Of a stretch of DNA of 60,000 nt, positions 43,736 through 57,205 are shown piece by piece (position 1 is the stretch's first letter; every line of letters starts with the position of its first letter). The DNA is taken from NCBI GenBank assembly GCA_914767715.1, contig OU612065.1, positions 35,404,001 to 35,464,000 of the forward strand, written 5' to 3'. A program made the position numbers and the translations under genes. The stretch comes from Membranipora membranacea. Lineage: Eukaryota > Bryozoa > Gymnolaemata > Cheilostomatida > Membraniporidae. The notes beneath the pieces are model-generated. The model saw nothing but the letters and a program-made list of their open reading frames with translations, made no database searches and was not told where the DNA came from.

Positions 43736-46700
43736 ACCGCCTGATCAAAAATGCCTCTCCGCCTCCGGAGTGAATGTGAAATCAAGTCCACTTGGACTTG
43801 AAGTCATGATAATGGTTTTGGCTGTAAATTTAGTGTGTAAAAATCATAAATCCAACTTGAACAAAAGGTGAGACAAGTTATAGATGCTAGCCTGATGCCT
43901 GTAGAACTAAAAAAATAAAACTAAGCTATGTTAAAGTGAGTCTGTTAAAACTGTCAGCTCACACACAGACTTCTCCAGTTTATTCTTTTTGAAGTAACCC
44001 ATCATATCTTTGGTTCCGTACAAAAGTCCCCAGACCTATGACCTACCAGAATTAATATGTAATATATATAATTCTGGTGAAATGGGGAGGCTGTATGGGT
44101 GTATCTAAGATGTATGTCTCAAGTTTCTAAGTGGCCAAAAGTCATCATCTGTAATTGATTTTATCTGATTACAGCAAACCGAAGCAGGTGGAAGTGATGC
44201 AAGGACATGATGGCTTTACAATAAGATGTTATAGAGCTGTGCAGCTGTGAAAATGTAAGATTGGTTGTGATTACAGCTACAATCATATAAGTATATGCTA
44301 CAACTCACTGTATTAGCAAGCACCTCTAGTGTTGACTTTTCAATGACATTTCCAATCTTAGACTGATAACTGTTTCCCCCCTCCCCTTGAAGAAAAAGTG
44401 TTATTATTTTACATAAAAAGTTTATGCGAAATGAGTTTTCCATGAGTCTCGATATTTAACCTTCTATAATAGAGTAGTATGGCATTGCCATTGTTCAATT
44501 TCCATATACACTATAGGGTTAAGGAGTGTTTCAAGAAAAATTTGTTTTGCGACCAAGCAAAGCCTGACACACAACAATAAAACCTATATAAAGTAAATTC
44601 AAGAAATAGAATTACATACTTGCGGTTAGTGAAGTCTTGTGAATGTTCACATTTATTTTCCCTTCAAACCATACCACAGCCAGTTCGTTCTAAGCTGACT
44701 GGTTGAGATATGATAGGAGACATTATCTGATATGCTCACTGAAACCACCTGATCATAACACGGCAAAACCTCTGTAACTACAGTCTTAATTATTTTATCT
44801 GTAACCAGGCACCAGAAACACAGGCCAAAATCTGGAGATAATTGAGTTCGCTCAAAATCAACTCTTAACCACCGGTGGTACTTAAACATGGATTCTTAGA
44901 GTAAAGTTAACCACTAATTTTACCAAGAAGCTCTTAGTTGTTTGACAATACTAACATTCACACAAAAAATTAGGCCCTGTATGCAACACACTGAAAGTTA
45001 TAACTATATAACATTTTCATGTAGTATGCTCGAAGGATTTTTGTCATCCTCTTGATGTAGGTTAGCAAATCTAAGTCCAAGTCCAGTTCATGTGCAACAG
45101 ACTTGACCTGACAGTTTTTGCCAGCGGTAGTCAAAGGATATTGTGTTGCAGTTTCGGGGAATGTATTTCAGCTCTTGTAATAACTTTCGCACATGACAAA
45201 TCTATAAATGTCACCCATAAATGATTCTAAATACAATCTTCGAATTTATTTCACTTGGTGCATATGTTTAACTTTTAAACAAACTGGCAGTTGATCATCT
45301 TGCCCCTGTGTAATCCTAGGCTCAGATATGCATAGACAAACCTCTCCCCCCCCCCCCTCCCAAAGATATGCCTGATCTGCGCATGTAGCGCTTATAAGGA
45401 TTGATTAAGTTCTAGCATGTGTACTTTTTTGACCACTTTCAGACTTCAGTAAATTCCAATTATGTCACTACACTATAAATTTTGGTTATCACAATATCCA
45501 CAAATAAAATGATGAATTGATTTTGTAGATTTAGTGTTTTGAACAACTACTCAACTCTTTATTGGAGGCAAGATAAAGTGTCACATTGTAGTGAGTATAA
45601 ATAAAACTGTGTTAAATTTATACACTACACAATCTATTTTTACTGTCTCGTTTTAGGTTTTCCTCTCAATCAAGCTGACACGCTGTTGGTGAAGTCTCCA
45701 AATCTCTACTGATCGGATCTGTAAATAGTTTTCTATGATGCTTTCAGACTTCAATGCCACGCTGTTTATGACCACCCTACACCATTACAGTCTGCCACTG
45801 ATTCCCAGCCATCCTACCCCTAAAAGGAGAGGTCAGTCTAATCCATGCGTTATAAATGACATCCAGTGCCCGCTGCTGTTTTGCTTTGTGAAACTCATCC
45901 AACGGCTATCAATTAGAAGATTCAAAAAGGCTGCAAATTGCTGTCAGGATTTGAAATAATTTGCTGCCGTAAGGATGGAAACATGAATTCATGTTTGCGA
46001 TTAGCGTTACTACTAACAACAAGCAGCCGAATATAGCTGGGTCGGTTGACATATAAAATTTACATTATTCAATGTCCTGCAATCTGTTTTCAATGACAAG
46101 TGTAGATTGTTTGATAATCTACTGCTTTATGTCCAACTCCCACTGAAAACTCTACTCCGAGCTCTTAGCCGTTTTATTTTTATAGGGACACCCAGATACT
46201 AAATACAATCAATGTAATGATCTAGAGAACCTCCAACCACCTTTGTGAAACCTGTGGGCTTTAAATACAATACGGCAACTGATCAATGCCTGTTAAATTA
46301 TACTGCGCACAAGGATGTTTATATTACCGTGTCTTCCACCAGCTAAAATTGAACTGAAAATAAAACAAATACGATACAGTATTCGTCTATATAATATAGT
46401 TTGTTTCCGATGAGCTTTCCTCCTATCGCTGGCCTCTTTTGACACATAGTTCACAGCAAACTGGACAAAAATCTTTCAATTTTACACCCCAGATTTGCTG
46501 CTGAAATTTGGTAAAGCTATTTACATCTTTTATTCTACCATGCAACTCTACATGCGGGCCACAGGATTGCTTTAAAACATTGGCTATGTTTCATTCCTCA
46601 TGGATGGTTTGATACATCTAAACTTACCCTTGATAGCAATAAAGACTACTTGAATTTTCATGAATCGATTCAAGTATGTCCAAGGGCTGGTTAAAATACA

Positions 46701-48939
46701 GAAATTCTGTCTTCTGTCTTCTGCCTTCTGTCTTCTTCTCCGTCTGTCAATTCATATCACTCTCCTTTTCACTCTATGATACTATGATACTATGTGTGGT
46801 GTCCATTAGCCACCATTAACCATTAACCACCACTTAGCCACCACTTAACCACCACTTAACCACCACCATGGTATCCACAATAATGTTTTTATTATTAAAC
46901 TCGAAACTCGAAAAATATCATCAATGAACTTTTCTATGTCGTTTTAGCTTCTCCAAACTACTGTTGAATCCTAACCATGGCTACCATCATCAGCTACCAA
47001 AGCGGTTCGGATCCAAAAACGTATTTGAGGAGGATATAACTTAGCTTATCACTAGTGCAGAACATCATGCATGCTTTTTTGCACCTACACTGGGATACCC
47101 AATGGCCATTGAGAATGTACTCAATTAGGGATATGGCAAAAAGCTGTTCCTCAGCTTTGACTGTTCATCAACAGAATAATAAAGGTATGTTGTGTAATAT
47201 TTAGGGATCAGATCTTAGGATCAGTTACTTCTTTGATAGAAGAGAGGAATGCTAGGGATTATGTAGTCATTTAATTATCATAGTTTGATATTGTGGGTAC
47301 GGAAAAAACAGAAAGTGGAGGTTGAGTTTTGCTGCCCCAACAGTTTGGACTCTTAGCTTTAGCCAAGCACATTGAGCTGTTTTGTCCAATCTATCCGTCA
47401 TATAGGGTTGTCCTTTAACATGTGATTATCTTCCACTTCAACTTGACCTCGGCAAATTTAGACGTAGATGTCTCAGTTCTTGATTTACTGTTTTGATTTG
47501 TTTAGGGTTTGCTGAGTGTGTCATATCATTGATACCAGTTACCAGATATACCATTCACAATAATAAACACGAGATCCAGTAAGGTAAGCACTCTGACAAC
47601 CAACTTGAGTCAAAGCTATATTGGCTGCACTGTTCTGCAAACTAGGTAATACATCGAAATCAATGCTTCTCAAGCCAAAACACATATTGTTATCATAAAC
47701 ATGGAGATATGAATGTTAAGAATCAACTCATTACGGATTGGGCAGGAGTAACACGTATGTGGTCTAATGATAACATTGGTACCTCGAGTATTAACCCTTG
47801 TGTCGGTAAATAAATTGTTGGTTCATACTTCATCAAGTTATATCTACAGATAAAGATTGATGATCTTAAAGGGCAACCAAGGTTTCAAACAACTTCTCAT
47901 TGATGGCCATTGATTAATAGCAGATTGCACCTTCTGCATGGGGAAAAAGACAAAATACAATTCGGATGATTATTCAGCCAGAATTCTTGTGAAACATTTC
48001 TTCCATCAGGTACTCAAACTCAGCTACAAGAGAATACCGCTTAGCAGTTTCCTGTTCCTGTTATTATTTAGCCTGTGCTCTATAATTATTACAGCAAAGT
48101 CTTGGAACCTCCCCTAAACTGAAGTTTTACCCAGCTTAGAGTCAGCAACTACTTTGAGTTTTGCATCGCGTAATGCACAAAGCTGATGCTGCCCAGCACA
48201 TTATTTGCTACCCATTAATGCATTGCTGCGAAACCTTGGTTGCCCTTTAATATCAACCTTGCTGTTTATTTTGTAGCTTGCTCATCATATTGCTATGACA
48301 ATTCAGACTTCAATGCCTAAATACTCAAGCAGCGTAACTCTTCTTAGACTGACAGCCTTATAAGGTTATCGACATCAGGACAAATTATTTAAGTCAATGA
48401 TATTTCTCTCCCTCCTTCATAGCTGATATGCGGTGTGCAGCATCAAATTTTTCTTTATACCGTTTTCAGTTGTTGATACCGCTTTTTCTCTGATTGGATC
48501 TATGACCGATATTACTTTTGTATCTTTGCGCTATTGTGTAGGTTTAAAGTTGGGAGTTGTCTGTACTTGTAAAAATTAAGACTAGACGTATTTTTGTAGT
48601 GGATTGCCATCAAATCATATCTCACTTCCGCTCACATTTTCAATTTTCAGTTTAAGTGGTGATGATGTTGCAATACAGTTGCATTGTGCTATTGAAGTTA
48701 TAAAATAAAGTTAAAATTTTTGCACAAGAATATATCAAGAACAAATCACTATACCTATATTTATTACAAGTAAAATATTTATTAACATTTTATAATAAGA
48801 GGTCGTTTAGTATGATAGCTCTCGTAGAGCGCAATCGAATAAAAATAATCATGACGTTGAGTTAGCACCAACTGCTATCAATTACTGAAATGCGCCTCAG
48901 CAAAACCGGCAAGTATAGATGATTTTATCTGGAGTCTTA
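43736..48939. other. Long gene-poor interval with two weak exon-like stretches
   Basis: Minus-strand open stretches at 44889-44653 and about 44380-44310 (the latter ending ACA|GTGAGT) could be exons but match no family that I know. A CCACCACTTAA repeat lies at 46810-46868 and a TTCTGTCTTC run at 46708-46740. The rest shows nothing. Confidence 0.35.
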
Positions 48940-49740
48940 TTATCTGACAGCTCATGTAGTGGAGCATCAATTAAAAAGTTAAGTGTGATTGTGAGTTCTG
49001 AACAATTGCCAGCATTGTGTAAAGATCAGATGATACATGTCCTCTCTCAAGGATACAACTCTAGGAGTACCATGCAGCAGGAGTACCATGGGACAGTTCT
49101 TAGGCCTTCTCCCTGGAATGTATTCACAAATAACTTCTGTCCATCTATTCGTCAAATATGCAGATTATATCGCTATGTACCACAAAATAAACAAAGGAGA
49201 ATGTATATTGCATGATTCTACACCACACCAAGCAAGTATACCATTCACTGGCCCAATTCCTCTTCATCAAGCCTGGAATCACACTTCAACCTACTTCGAA
49301 AAACCCGCCTACATCTCAATGTAAAAAAATTAACATCCATAAGCCTCTATCCCGCCGTTCTCAGTGGCCATCGAAAGGCAAATATTGAGTTCTGCAGCTT
49401 ATCATGAACAGCAAGATGTGTTTGGAGTGGGCCCCCAACTACTGGTCAAACCCCATCATTTTTGCTTGCAGTGTGAACAGTGTAGAGAGGGGGGGGGGGT
49501 GCAACCAATGAACTATTTTAGCAAATGAATCAAGCTTGATCTCGTGGTTAGCTTATTATTAGGTTACAAATTCAACCCCAGATATGTTTGGGGGAACTGT
49601 CTACGCCCCTGTACGGAACCACAATCCAGTGCTGTCAACGCTTGAAAACCGTTAGCGCCAGGTTGAAAACACACCTGTGGCTGGGAGGAAAAGCCAGCCA
49701 ACAATATTGCATCAGAGGCTCGATAACTCTTTAGTCCTAC
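48940..49740 (+). pseudogene. Decayed non-LTR reverse transcriptase
   Basis: TTLGVPCSRST followed by LGLLPGMYS corresponds to the GVPQGSxLGPLLF motif, and FVKYADYIAMYH to the catalytic FxKYADDxxxYH with the second Asp lost. Near 49640 the frame QRLKTVSARLKTHLWLGG matches the C-terminal LKTxLF end of such proteins. Several frameshifts. Confidence 0.6.
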
Positions 49741-50353
49741 TAAAGTTCTGCAAGCAATTATGAATTAATTGTTCAGACAAGCACAGCACAGCTCGTGCAA
49801 CTGCGAAAAAATAGATGTCCTTTGCAAGCAAGATAAAAGAGAGTGATAGGCCTACCTCATAATTGAAGGATCTTCTGCTATACTGTAGTTTTTATGTTGT
49901 AAAACAGGGAAACAACTACCACTACACTGGCAGAAGACTTTGATCTGAGCAGGAAAAAATTTTCCATTCTCCCTGATCTGAGCCAGACTTTTGTCAGTCG
50001 CTTTCGACTTTAAATGAATCAATTGATCGCTTGAACCAGCGCCAGAGCCACACAAGGCATATCAGAGAGAGGATCCATCACAGACACAGAGTTACTCAAT
50101 AATTGGCTCAGACTGTCCTTACACCCATCAGATCAATATTGTTTGTTGTTGGAATAAGATTTGTGGAGAGCTCACAACATCATGCAAAACATTTCCAGAT
50201 AAAGAGATGAACTCAATAAACCAATAACCCAATAAACATTCATAATATAGCTGTCTTCTCATCGCCTAAGCTTTCCATAAAATTTTATATCCTTACGAAT
50301 TAACTCTGTACTGACATCATAAGAGATAAATAAAGAAAGCTTTGAAATAAGAT
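49741..50353 (-). other. Possible exon upstream of unknown gene; otherwise empty
   Basis: Minus-strand open stretch 50055-49860 ending ATTATGAG|GTAGGC reads SSDQLIHLKSKATDKSLAQI and on with three cysteines. No family recognised and no partner exons found. Confidence 0.25.
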
Positions 50354-50359
50354 TTTATT
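50354..50359 (-). terminator. Candidate polyadenylation signal of the CUB gene
   Basis: AATAAA on the minus strand about 250 bases after the TGA. Placed by position only. Confidence 0.4.
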
Positions 50360-50469
50360 CAATTTCTGATATAGGAGAGTTAACAAATAAAGACAGTTTA
50401 AATTAAATATTGGTTTTTCACATTCACATGGAAAGACAGTTCATGAATAATAAGGTTCATAAAACAAAC

Positions 50470-50690
50470 AAAAACGACATAATCCAAATAATATTCAACA
50501 CCATCTGTGGTTGCATTGTAAGCTGATTCAGTTAAAGGCATTAATTTGAATTGAACTAAAAAAATTTAAAAATTATCATCATCATCATCATAATACTCAT
50601 AGACCCTCATATTTGAACATAATATTTTACCACATCATCTATGGTTGCATTGTAAGCTGATTCAGGAAAAGGCATTAATTGGAAATCGAA
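50470..50690 (-). repeat. Tandem duplication of the CUB gene's 3' end
   Basis: A segment of about 70 bases covering the last codons (around 50630-50690, coding PFPESAYNATIDDV) recurs at about 50480-50545 with a few differences. The downstream copy lies after the stop and is non-coding. Confidence 0.6.
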
Positions 50691-52586
50691 CTCAATCATA
50701 AAACCGCTATATTGGTCATTAGTCTTAGACAAAAATATTATATCTATATATCCATCATAATCTATCTCTGATACATCAAAATATAATACTAATTCACTAA
50801 TTCCAGTGCCGCAGTGTTCATAACGCTTTGCATTATTAAAGCTTATCCGGAGAAAATCTTCAGAGCAGTAATCATCGCAACATGAAGGCTTTGACTATAA
50901 AAGAGAATGTGTAACAAAATAACGCAAAATGCATCAATAAAATAAAATCAACTAAATCAATATGATACTTATTCTCTCACAATTAAATCAAGGTGAAATT
51001 CATGTCATTATTGCCCATTCGAGCAAATTATCATTGTGGGGTTATAGCACAACAAAATAAAGTGTGCTTTGGCAGGGATGCTTTTTTTACCATATGAACT
51101 GCACTACAAATTCTCCTATATTCTACCATATGGAAACGTAGCACGTATTAGATTTTAACAGTCAAAACATTGAATGCGTAAATAATTGGGAACAATTTGT
51201 GTATTTATCAACAGTAGAAACTTTCTTATTGATCAGAATGTCCCTTATTTAACTGGAATTATATTAAGCTGAGCTAAGACTCAAATATGTGGATAACTAT
51301 TAACAAGCGCATCTGGTGAAATGGGCTTAGAATGGTAAGAATTATGACGAGACAATAAGTTTCTAACAGAATATCAACTACATATCATACACAGAGCAGC
51401 AGCGTGGGTCATTTTCCTGCCAAAATGATGAACTATGCAAGAATCAATCTACCATAAAAGTCTACATGTATATAAATACTCAACTAACTTCAAACTTGTG
51501 AAGTGTAATCTTCAGTCCTTTAAATCCCGGATTCATCAGTAATGTACGAGTAGATCCAACGGATAAAGTAATTTGCCCATAGCCATCATGAGACTTGAAA
51601 AAGCCCCTCTGGCAGGTGAGTTTTGAATAGTCTCCAAGCATGCAAGCGCTTGACTCATTGGTACATTTACCACCTTAAAAAAAAAAAATTATTAATATTA
51701 AATAATGATTCACCCTATGTAGTATTGATAAGTTGATGATTTAGTGTTGTAGAAAGGCAATGAAGATTATTATCACAAATTTCACAGCATCAACATTGAG
51801 CATCAACATGAGGGATCGCCATAAAGACCACATATGGGAAAGTGCCTGAGAATAGCACAATAAAGTTAAGGTGCCCAACCTCAGTGATGAGATCATAATC
51901 CACATTAGCATCTAATCCAAGAATCATGGCTCATTGAAAGGTCTTTTAGCAAAAGGTCATGGTTATTGGCACCAAATATTGGACGCTATCAATCAAGTCT
52001 TGATTGCATTGCATGAGATGAAAAAAAACCTCAATGATTGACATCCCTCTTTCTTACCATTATAGTTTTGACCTAATGGACTGCTAGAAGATGATTGATT
52101 TGATATTGTGACAAAATGACACACTTTTGGAGGTAACCTAGTGTTAAACATGAGTACTTGGGGCCAGCAATGCATAATAAAAACTTGATAATGACCCAAT
52201 GACGAAATTTGGTAAACAGGAGCACATGGTCCTGGATGCTCTTCCGGCTAAAATTGTCCTAACGAGAATGAAATACTTGCGCCTACATATGCCCTATGGC
52301 TCCTCTTTATAATACATAACATATGTGTATACGAATGACTCAATTCACTCACAGGAGTAGGCTTTCACCATAGTATTTGACACTTTCATCAACTCTATCA
52401 TTGCTGCCTGTTCATTAATTGTCATGTTGATGTTCGAGATGTGTTGGGAGGTTTCATTGATTGCCGTGGTTGTTGACTTATCCAGGTTTTCTAACTGTGC
52501 GTACAAGGAGTTCCTCTCAGCCGAGGCCGCATCGTTCATTGAGGCCATCATCTCGATGTATTGGTTCATGTTTGATTCAATTTTTT
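50607..52586 (-). CDS. Coiled-coil plus CUB-type protein, last three exons (5' part missing)
   Basis: Exons 52586-52353 (phase 1 to 1), 51673-51489 (1 to 0) and 50894-50607 (ends at TGA). The first encodes about 77 residues of heptad-rich, charged sequence with N-x-S/T sites, probably an extracellular coiled coil. The next two encode one CUB-like domain with cysteines in GKCTNESSAC, SKLTC, PSCCDDYC and EHCGTG, and GYGQITLSVG-type strands; the chain ends about 30 residues after the domain. No membrane segment is seen in this part, so a secreted or N-terminally anchored protein is likely. Upstream of the first exon the sequence runs almost at once into the 5S array, so earlier exons are either beyond the window or lost. 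The acceptor CGTTAG for the first exon is weak. Confidence 0.7.
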
Positions 52587-52942
52587 CTAACGTATGGTTG
52601 GGAGACAAACCTCTGATAGCACCACCAATCCCCTACGCTGACCTTCTCAAGGATTGCTGCCGCTCAATGCGAATAGGGATTGACACAAAACGCAGGATTT
52701 TCTTGGATTTATCTGCTCAAAAATTACACTTTTCGTCTTTTTTATTGTCGCAAGAAACAAGCTTTCATATGCTGCCGTTTTGGAATAATTGGGGGGGGGG
52801 GGCTGGGATGGACAAGGAAGGGGGGGGGGGGTGTGGGTGTGCTGATCACAAAAAAAACCACTTCAAGCAGCTCATGTTGATGGTAGAGTGATGAATATAA
52901 CATGATTTTAAATAGTTGCAAAAATGGATAAAATGATCAAAA

Positions 52943-53060
52943 GTCTACAGCGACAAGTATTCCCAGGCGGTCACCCATCCAAGTACTAACTGGGCTCGAC
53001 GTTGCTTAGCTTCAGTGATCGGATGAGAACTGGCGTTTTCAACGTGATATGGCCGTAGAC
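52943..53060 (-). rRNA. 5S ribosomal RNA (edge copy, diverged 3' end)
   Basis: 118 bases. The 3' end differs from the other copies (GCGACAAG in place of GCACCCAG on the plus strand), which would break pairs in helix I/V; probably a decaying edge copy. Confidence 0.8.
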
Positions 53061-54326
53061 ATTTATGGAGATTAATTTTAGCAGTTTTATGCTTGGATGC
53101 AGCAATGACAAAACAAGGGCATGCGACTCTGAATTGTATGCTGCATTTTTATAGTCTTACTTCTAGACATTTTAACTTGTTCCTTTAAAAGACAACCAAA
53201 TCATAGTTCTCCTTCTTCATTATATCTTACATATATTATAGAACATATATTTCTCTTCCATTACATTGATAGTGTGCATTTTGCCTTTTGATTCTTTTTG
53301 AGGATGGAGGGTCTCGTTGGGTTGACTGCCTGCCAGGTTAGAACCAAGCTGGCGGGTTTGATGGCTCATAGAAGCATCTTTTGGCATTGGAATTTTTTCC
53401 GAGATTGGGCTCGACAATTGTAGCATGCAATGAACTATTTGGCAACAATCATTTTGACGCGACATCACGCCTAGCTTCATTGTTTAGCATTCTGTCGGAC
53501 TAAAAGCCGCACTCACAGTGCAGGATTAAAAGCGCCAGTTATAAGCAGGCAGCAAGTAGCGGGCTCTGGTAGGTTACTCTTTTGTTTGATTATGACAGTA
53601 CCAGCAGTGATCTAAGCACTAGACTGGACCGTAGGCCAGGGGATAAACAATGTGACACTCGTGTGTGATCCATCATACAGCCATAGATATTCTGATTTTA
53701 TTAAATCTATACCTGTTTAGTTAGCAAACTCTGATGTCCGCCGCTGGATTTTGGTAATTATGTGTACATCGACACACTTAACCTACCAAGTGAACACCAG
53801 CCATTATCAGGATTACCGCCGAAAAGCCATAATTTGTGTTGTCGATAACAATAGCCTATAATGGCTGCTGCAATTTTCCAATTTCGCTAGCTTTCTTACT
53901 TGTTATCATTTCTGGTGTATTGTCCAAAAGTGATAGCAATGCAGCACCGATCTAGCATTTTTTCTGGCATCCTCTTCTTGGCGTGGGGGACAAACCTCAG
54001 ATAGAACCACCAATCCCCTACGCTGACCTTCCCAAGGATTGCTGCCGCACAATTCGAATAGGGATTGACACAAAACTCAGGATTTTCTTCGATTTATCTG
54101 CTCAAAAATTGCACTTTTCGTCTTCTTTTTTGTCGCAAGAAACAAGCTTGCATATGTTTCCGTTTTAGAATAATTGGGGGGGGGGGGGGGTGGATGGACG
54201 AGGGAGGGGAAGGATGTGGGTGTGCTGACCACAAAAAAAAAACACTTCGAGCAGCTCATATTGATGGTAGAGTGATGAATATAACATGATTTTAAATAGT
54301 TGCAAAAATGGATAAAATGCTCAAAA

Positions 54327-54444
54327 GTCTACAGCACCCAGTATTCCCAGGCGGTCACCCATCCAAGTACTGACCGGGCTCGACGTTGCTTAGCTTCAGT
54401 GATCGGACGAGAACTGGCGTTTTCAACGTGATATGGCCGTAGAC
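54327..54444 (-). rRNA. 5S ribosomal RNA
   Basis: 118 bases. Differs from the majority copy at two sites (TGACCGGG in place of TAACTGGG on the plus strand). Followed by TTTTGAGCATTTT on the minus strand, a polymerase III terminator. Confidence 0.93.
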
Positions 54445-55708
54445 ATTTATGGAGATTAATTTTAGCAGTTTTATGCTTGGATGCAGCAATGACAAAACAA
54501 GGGCATGCGACTCTGAATTGTATGCTGCATTTTTATAGTCTTACTTCTAGACATTTTAACTTGTTCCTTTAAAAGACAACCAAATCATAGTTCTCCTTCT
54601 TCATTATATCTTACATATATTATAGAACATATATTTCTCTTCCATTACATTGATAGTGTGCATTTTGCCTTTTGATTCTTTTTGAGGATGGAGGGTCTCG
54701 TTGGGTTGACTGCCTGCCAGGTTAGAACCAAGCTGGCGGGTTTGATGGCTCATAGAAGCATCTTTTGGCATTGGACTTTTTTCCGAGATTGGGCTCGACA
54801 ATTGTAGCATGCAATGAACTATTTGGCAACAATCATTTTGACGCGACATCACGCCTAGCTTCATTGTTTAGCATTCTGTCGGACTAAAAGCCGCACTCAC
54901 AGTGCAGGATTAAAAGCGCCAGTTATAAGCAGGCAGCAAGTAGCGGGCTCTGGTAGGTTACTCTTTTGTTTGATTATGACAGTACCAGCAGTGATCTAAG
55001 CACTAGACTGGACCGTAGGCCAGGGGATAAACAATGTGACACTCGTGTGTGATCCATCATACAGCCATAGATATTCTGATTTTATTAAATCTATACCTGT
55101 TTAGTTAGCAAACTCTGATGTCCGCCGCTGGATTTTGGTAATTATGTGTACATCGACACACTTAACCTACCAAGTGAACACCAGCCATTATCAGGATTAC
55201 CGCCGAAAAGCCATAATTTGTGTTGTCGATAACAATAGCCTATAATGGCTGCTGCAATTTTCCAATTTCGCTAGCTTTCTTACTTGTTATCATTTCTGGT
55301 GTATTGACCAAAAGTGATAGCAATGCAGCACCGATCTAGCATTTTTTCTGGCATCCTCTTCTTGGCGTGGGGGACAAACCTCAGATAGAACCACCAATCC
55401 CCTACGCTGACCTTCCCAAGGATTGCTGCCGCACAATTCGAATAGGGATTGACACAAAACTCAGGATTTTCTTCGATTTATCTGCTCAAAAATTGCACTT
55501 TTCGTCTTCTTTTTTGTCGCAAGAAACAAGCTTGCATATGTTTCCGTTTTAGAATAATTGGGGGGGGGGGGGTGGATGGACGAGGGAGGGGAAGGATGTG
55601 GGTGTGCTGACCACAAAAAAAAAACACTTCGAGCAGCTCATATTGATGGTAGGGTGATGAATATAACATGATTTTAAATAGTTGCAAAAATGGATAAAAT
55701 GCTCAAAA

Positions 55709-55826
55709 GTCTACAGCACCCAGTATTCCCAGGCGGTCACCCATCCAAGTACTAACTGGGCTCGACGTTGCTTAGCTTCAGTGATCGGACGAGAACTGGC
55801 GTTTTCAACGTGATATGGCCGTAGAC
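55709..55826 (-). rRNA. 5S ribosomal RNA
   Basis: 118 bases, majority sequence of the array. Internal control region (GAAGCTAAGC through GGATGGGTGACC) intact, T-run terminator present. Confidence 0.95.
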
Positions 55827-57090
55827 ATTTATGGAGATTAATTTTAGCAGTTTTATGCTTGGATGCAGCAATGACAAAACAAGGGCATGCGACTCTGAAT
55901 TGTATGCTGCATTTTTATAGTCTTACTTCTAGACATTTTAACTTGTTCCTTTAAAAGACAACCAAATCATAGTTCTCCTTCTTCATTATATCTTACATAT
56001 ATTATAGAACATATATTTCTCTTCCATTACATTGATAGTGTGCATTTTGCCTTTTGATTCTTTTTGAGGATGGAGGGTCTCGTTGGGTTGACTGCCTGCC
56101 AGGTTAGAACCAAGCTGGCGGGTTTGATGGCTCATAGAAGCATCTTTTGGCATTGGACTTTTTTCCGAGATTGGGCTCGACAATTGTAGCATGCAATGAA
56201 CTATTTGGCAACAATCATTTTGACGCGACATCACGCCTAGCTTCATTGTTTAGCATTCTGTCGGACTAAAAGCCGCACTCACAGTGCAGGATTAAAAGCG
56301 CCAGTTATAAGCAGGCAGCAAGTAGCGGGCTCTGGTAGGTTACTCTTTTGTTTGATTATGACAGTACCAGCAGTGATCTAAGCACTAGACTGGACCGTAG
56401 GCCAGGGGATAAACAATGTGACACTCGTGTGTGATCCATCATACAGCCATAGATATTCTGATTTTATTAAATCTATACCTGTTTAGTTAGCAAACTCTGA
56501 TGTCCGCCGCTGGATTTTGGTAATTATGTGTACATCGACACACTTAACCTACCAAGTGAACACCAGCCATTATCAGGATTACCGCCGAAAAGCCATAATT
56601 TGTGTTGTCGATAACAATAGCCTATAATGGCTGCTGCAATTTTCCAATTTCGCTAGCTTTCTTACTTGTTATCATTTCTGGTGTATTGTCCAAAAGTGAT
56701 AGCAATGCAGCACCGATCTAGCATTTTTTCTGGCATCCTCTTCTTGGCGTGGGGGACAAACCTCAGATAGAACCACCAATCCCCTACGCTGACCTTCCCA
56801 AGGATTGCTGCCGCACAATTCGAATAGGGATTGACACAAAACTCAGGATTTTCTTCGATTTATCTGCTCAAAAATTGCACTTTTCGTCTTCTTTTTTGTC
56901 GCAAGAAACAAGCTTGCATATGTTTCCGTTTTAGAATAATTGGGGGGGGGGGGGTGGATGGACGAGGGAGGGGAAGGATGTGGGTGTGCTGACCACAAAA
57001 AAAAAACACTTCGAGCAGCTCATATTGATGGTAGAGTGATGAATATAACATGATTTTAAATAGTTGCAAAAATGGATAAAATGCTCAAAA

Positions 57091-57205
57091 GTCTACAGCA
57101 CCCAGTATTCCCAGGCGGTCACCCATCCAAGTACTAACTGGGCTCGACGTTGCTTAGCTTCAGTGATCAGAGAAATGGCGTTTTCAACGTGATATGGCCG
57201 TAGAC
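57091..57205 (-). pseudogene. 5S rRNA copy with 3-base deletion in a recent array unit
   Basis: 115 bases. The stretch that reads GATCGGACGAGAACTGGCG in its neighbours reads GATCAGAGAAATGGCG here. The rest of the unit is almost identical to the others, so the lesion is young. Function doubtful. Confidence 0.8.

Noticed and set aside
48919-49324. A novel small protein-coding gene
   Set aside because: Two overlapping frames together match degraded reverse-transcriptase motifs, so this is a LINE remnant.
49540-49600. tRNA-like stretch (TCTCGTGGTTAGC ... ATTCAACCCC)
   Set aside because: No matching acceptor or anticodon stems, and it overlaps the decayed LINE reverse transcriptase region.
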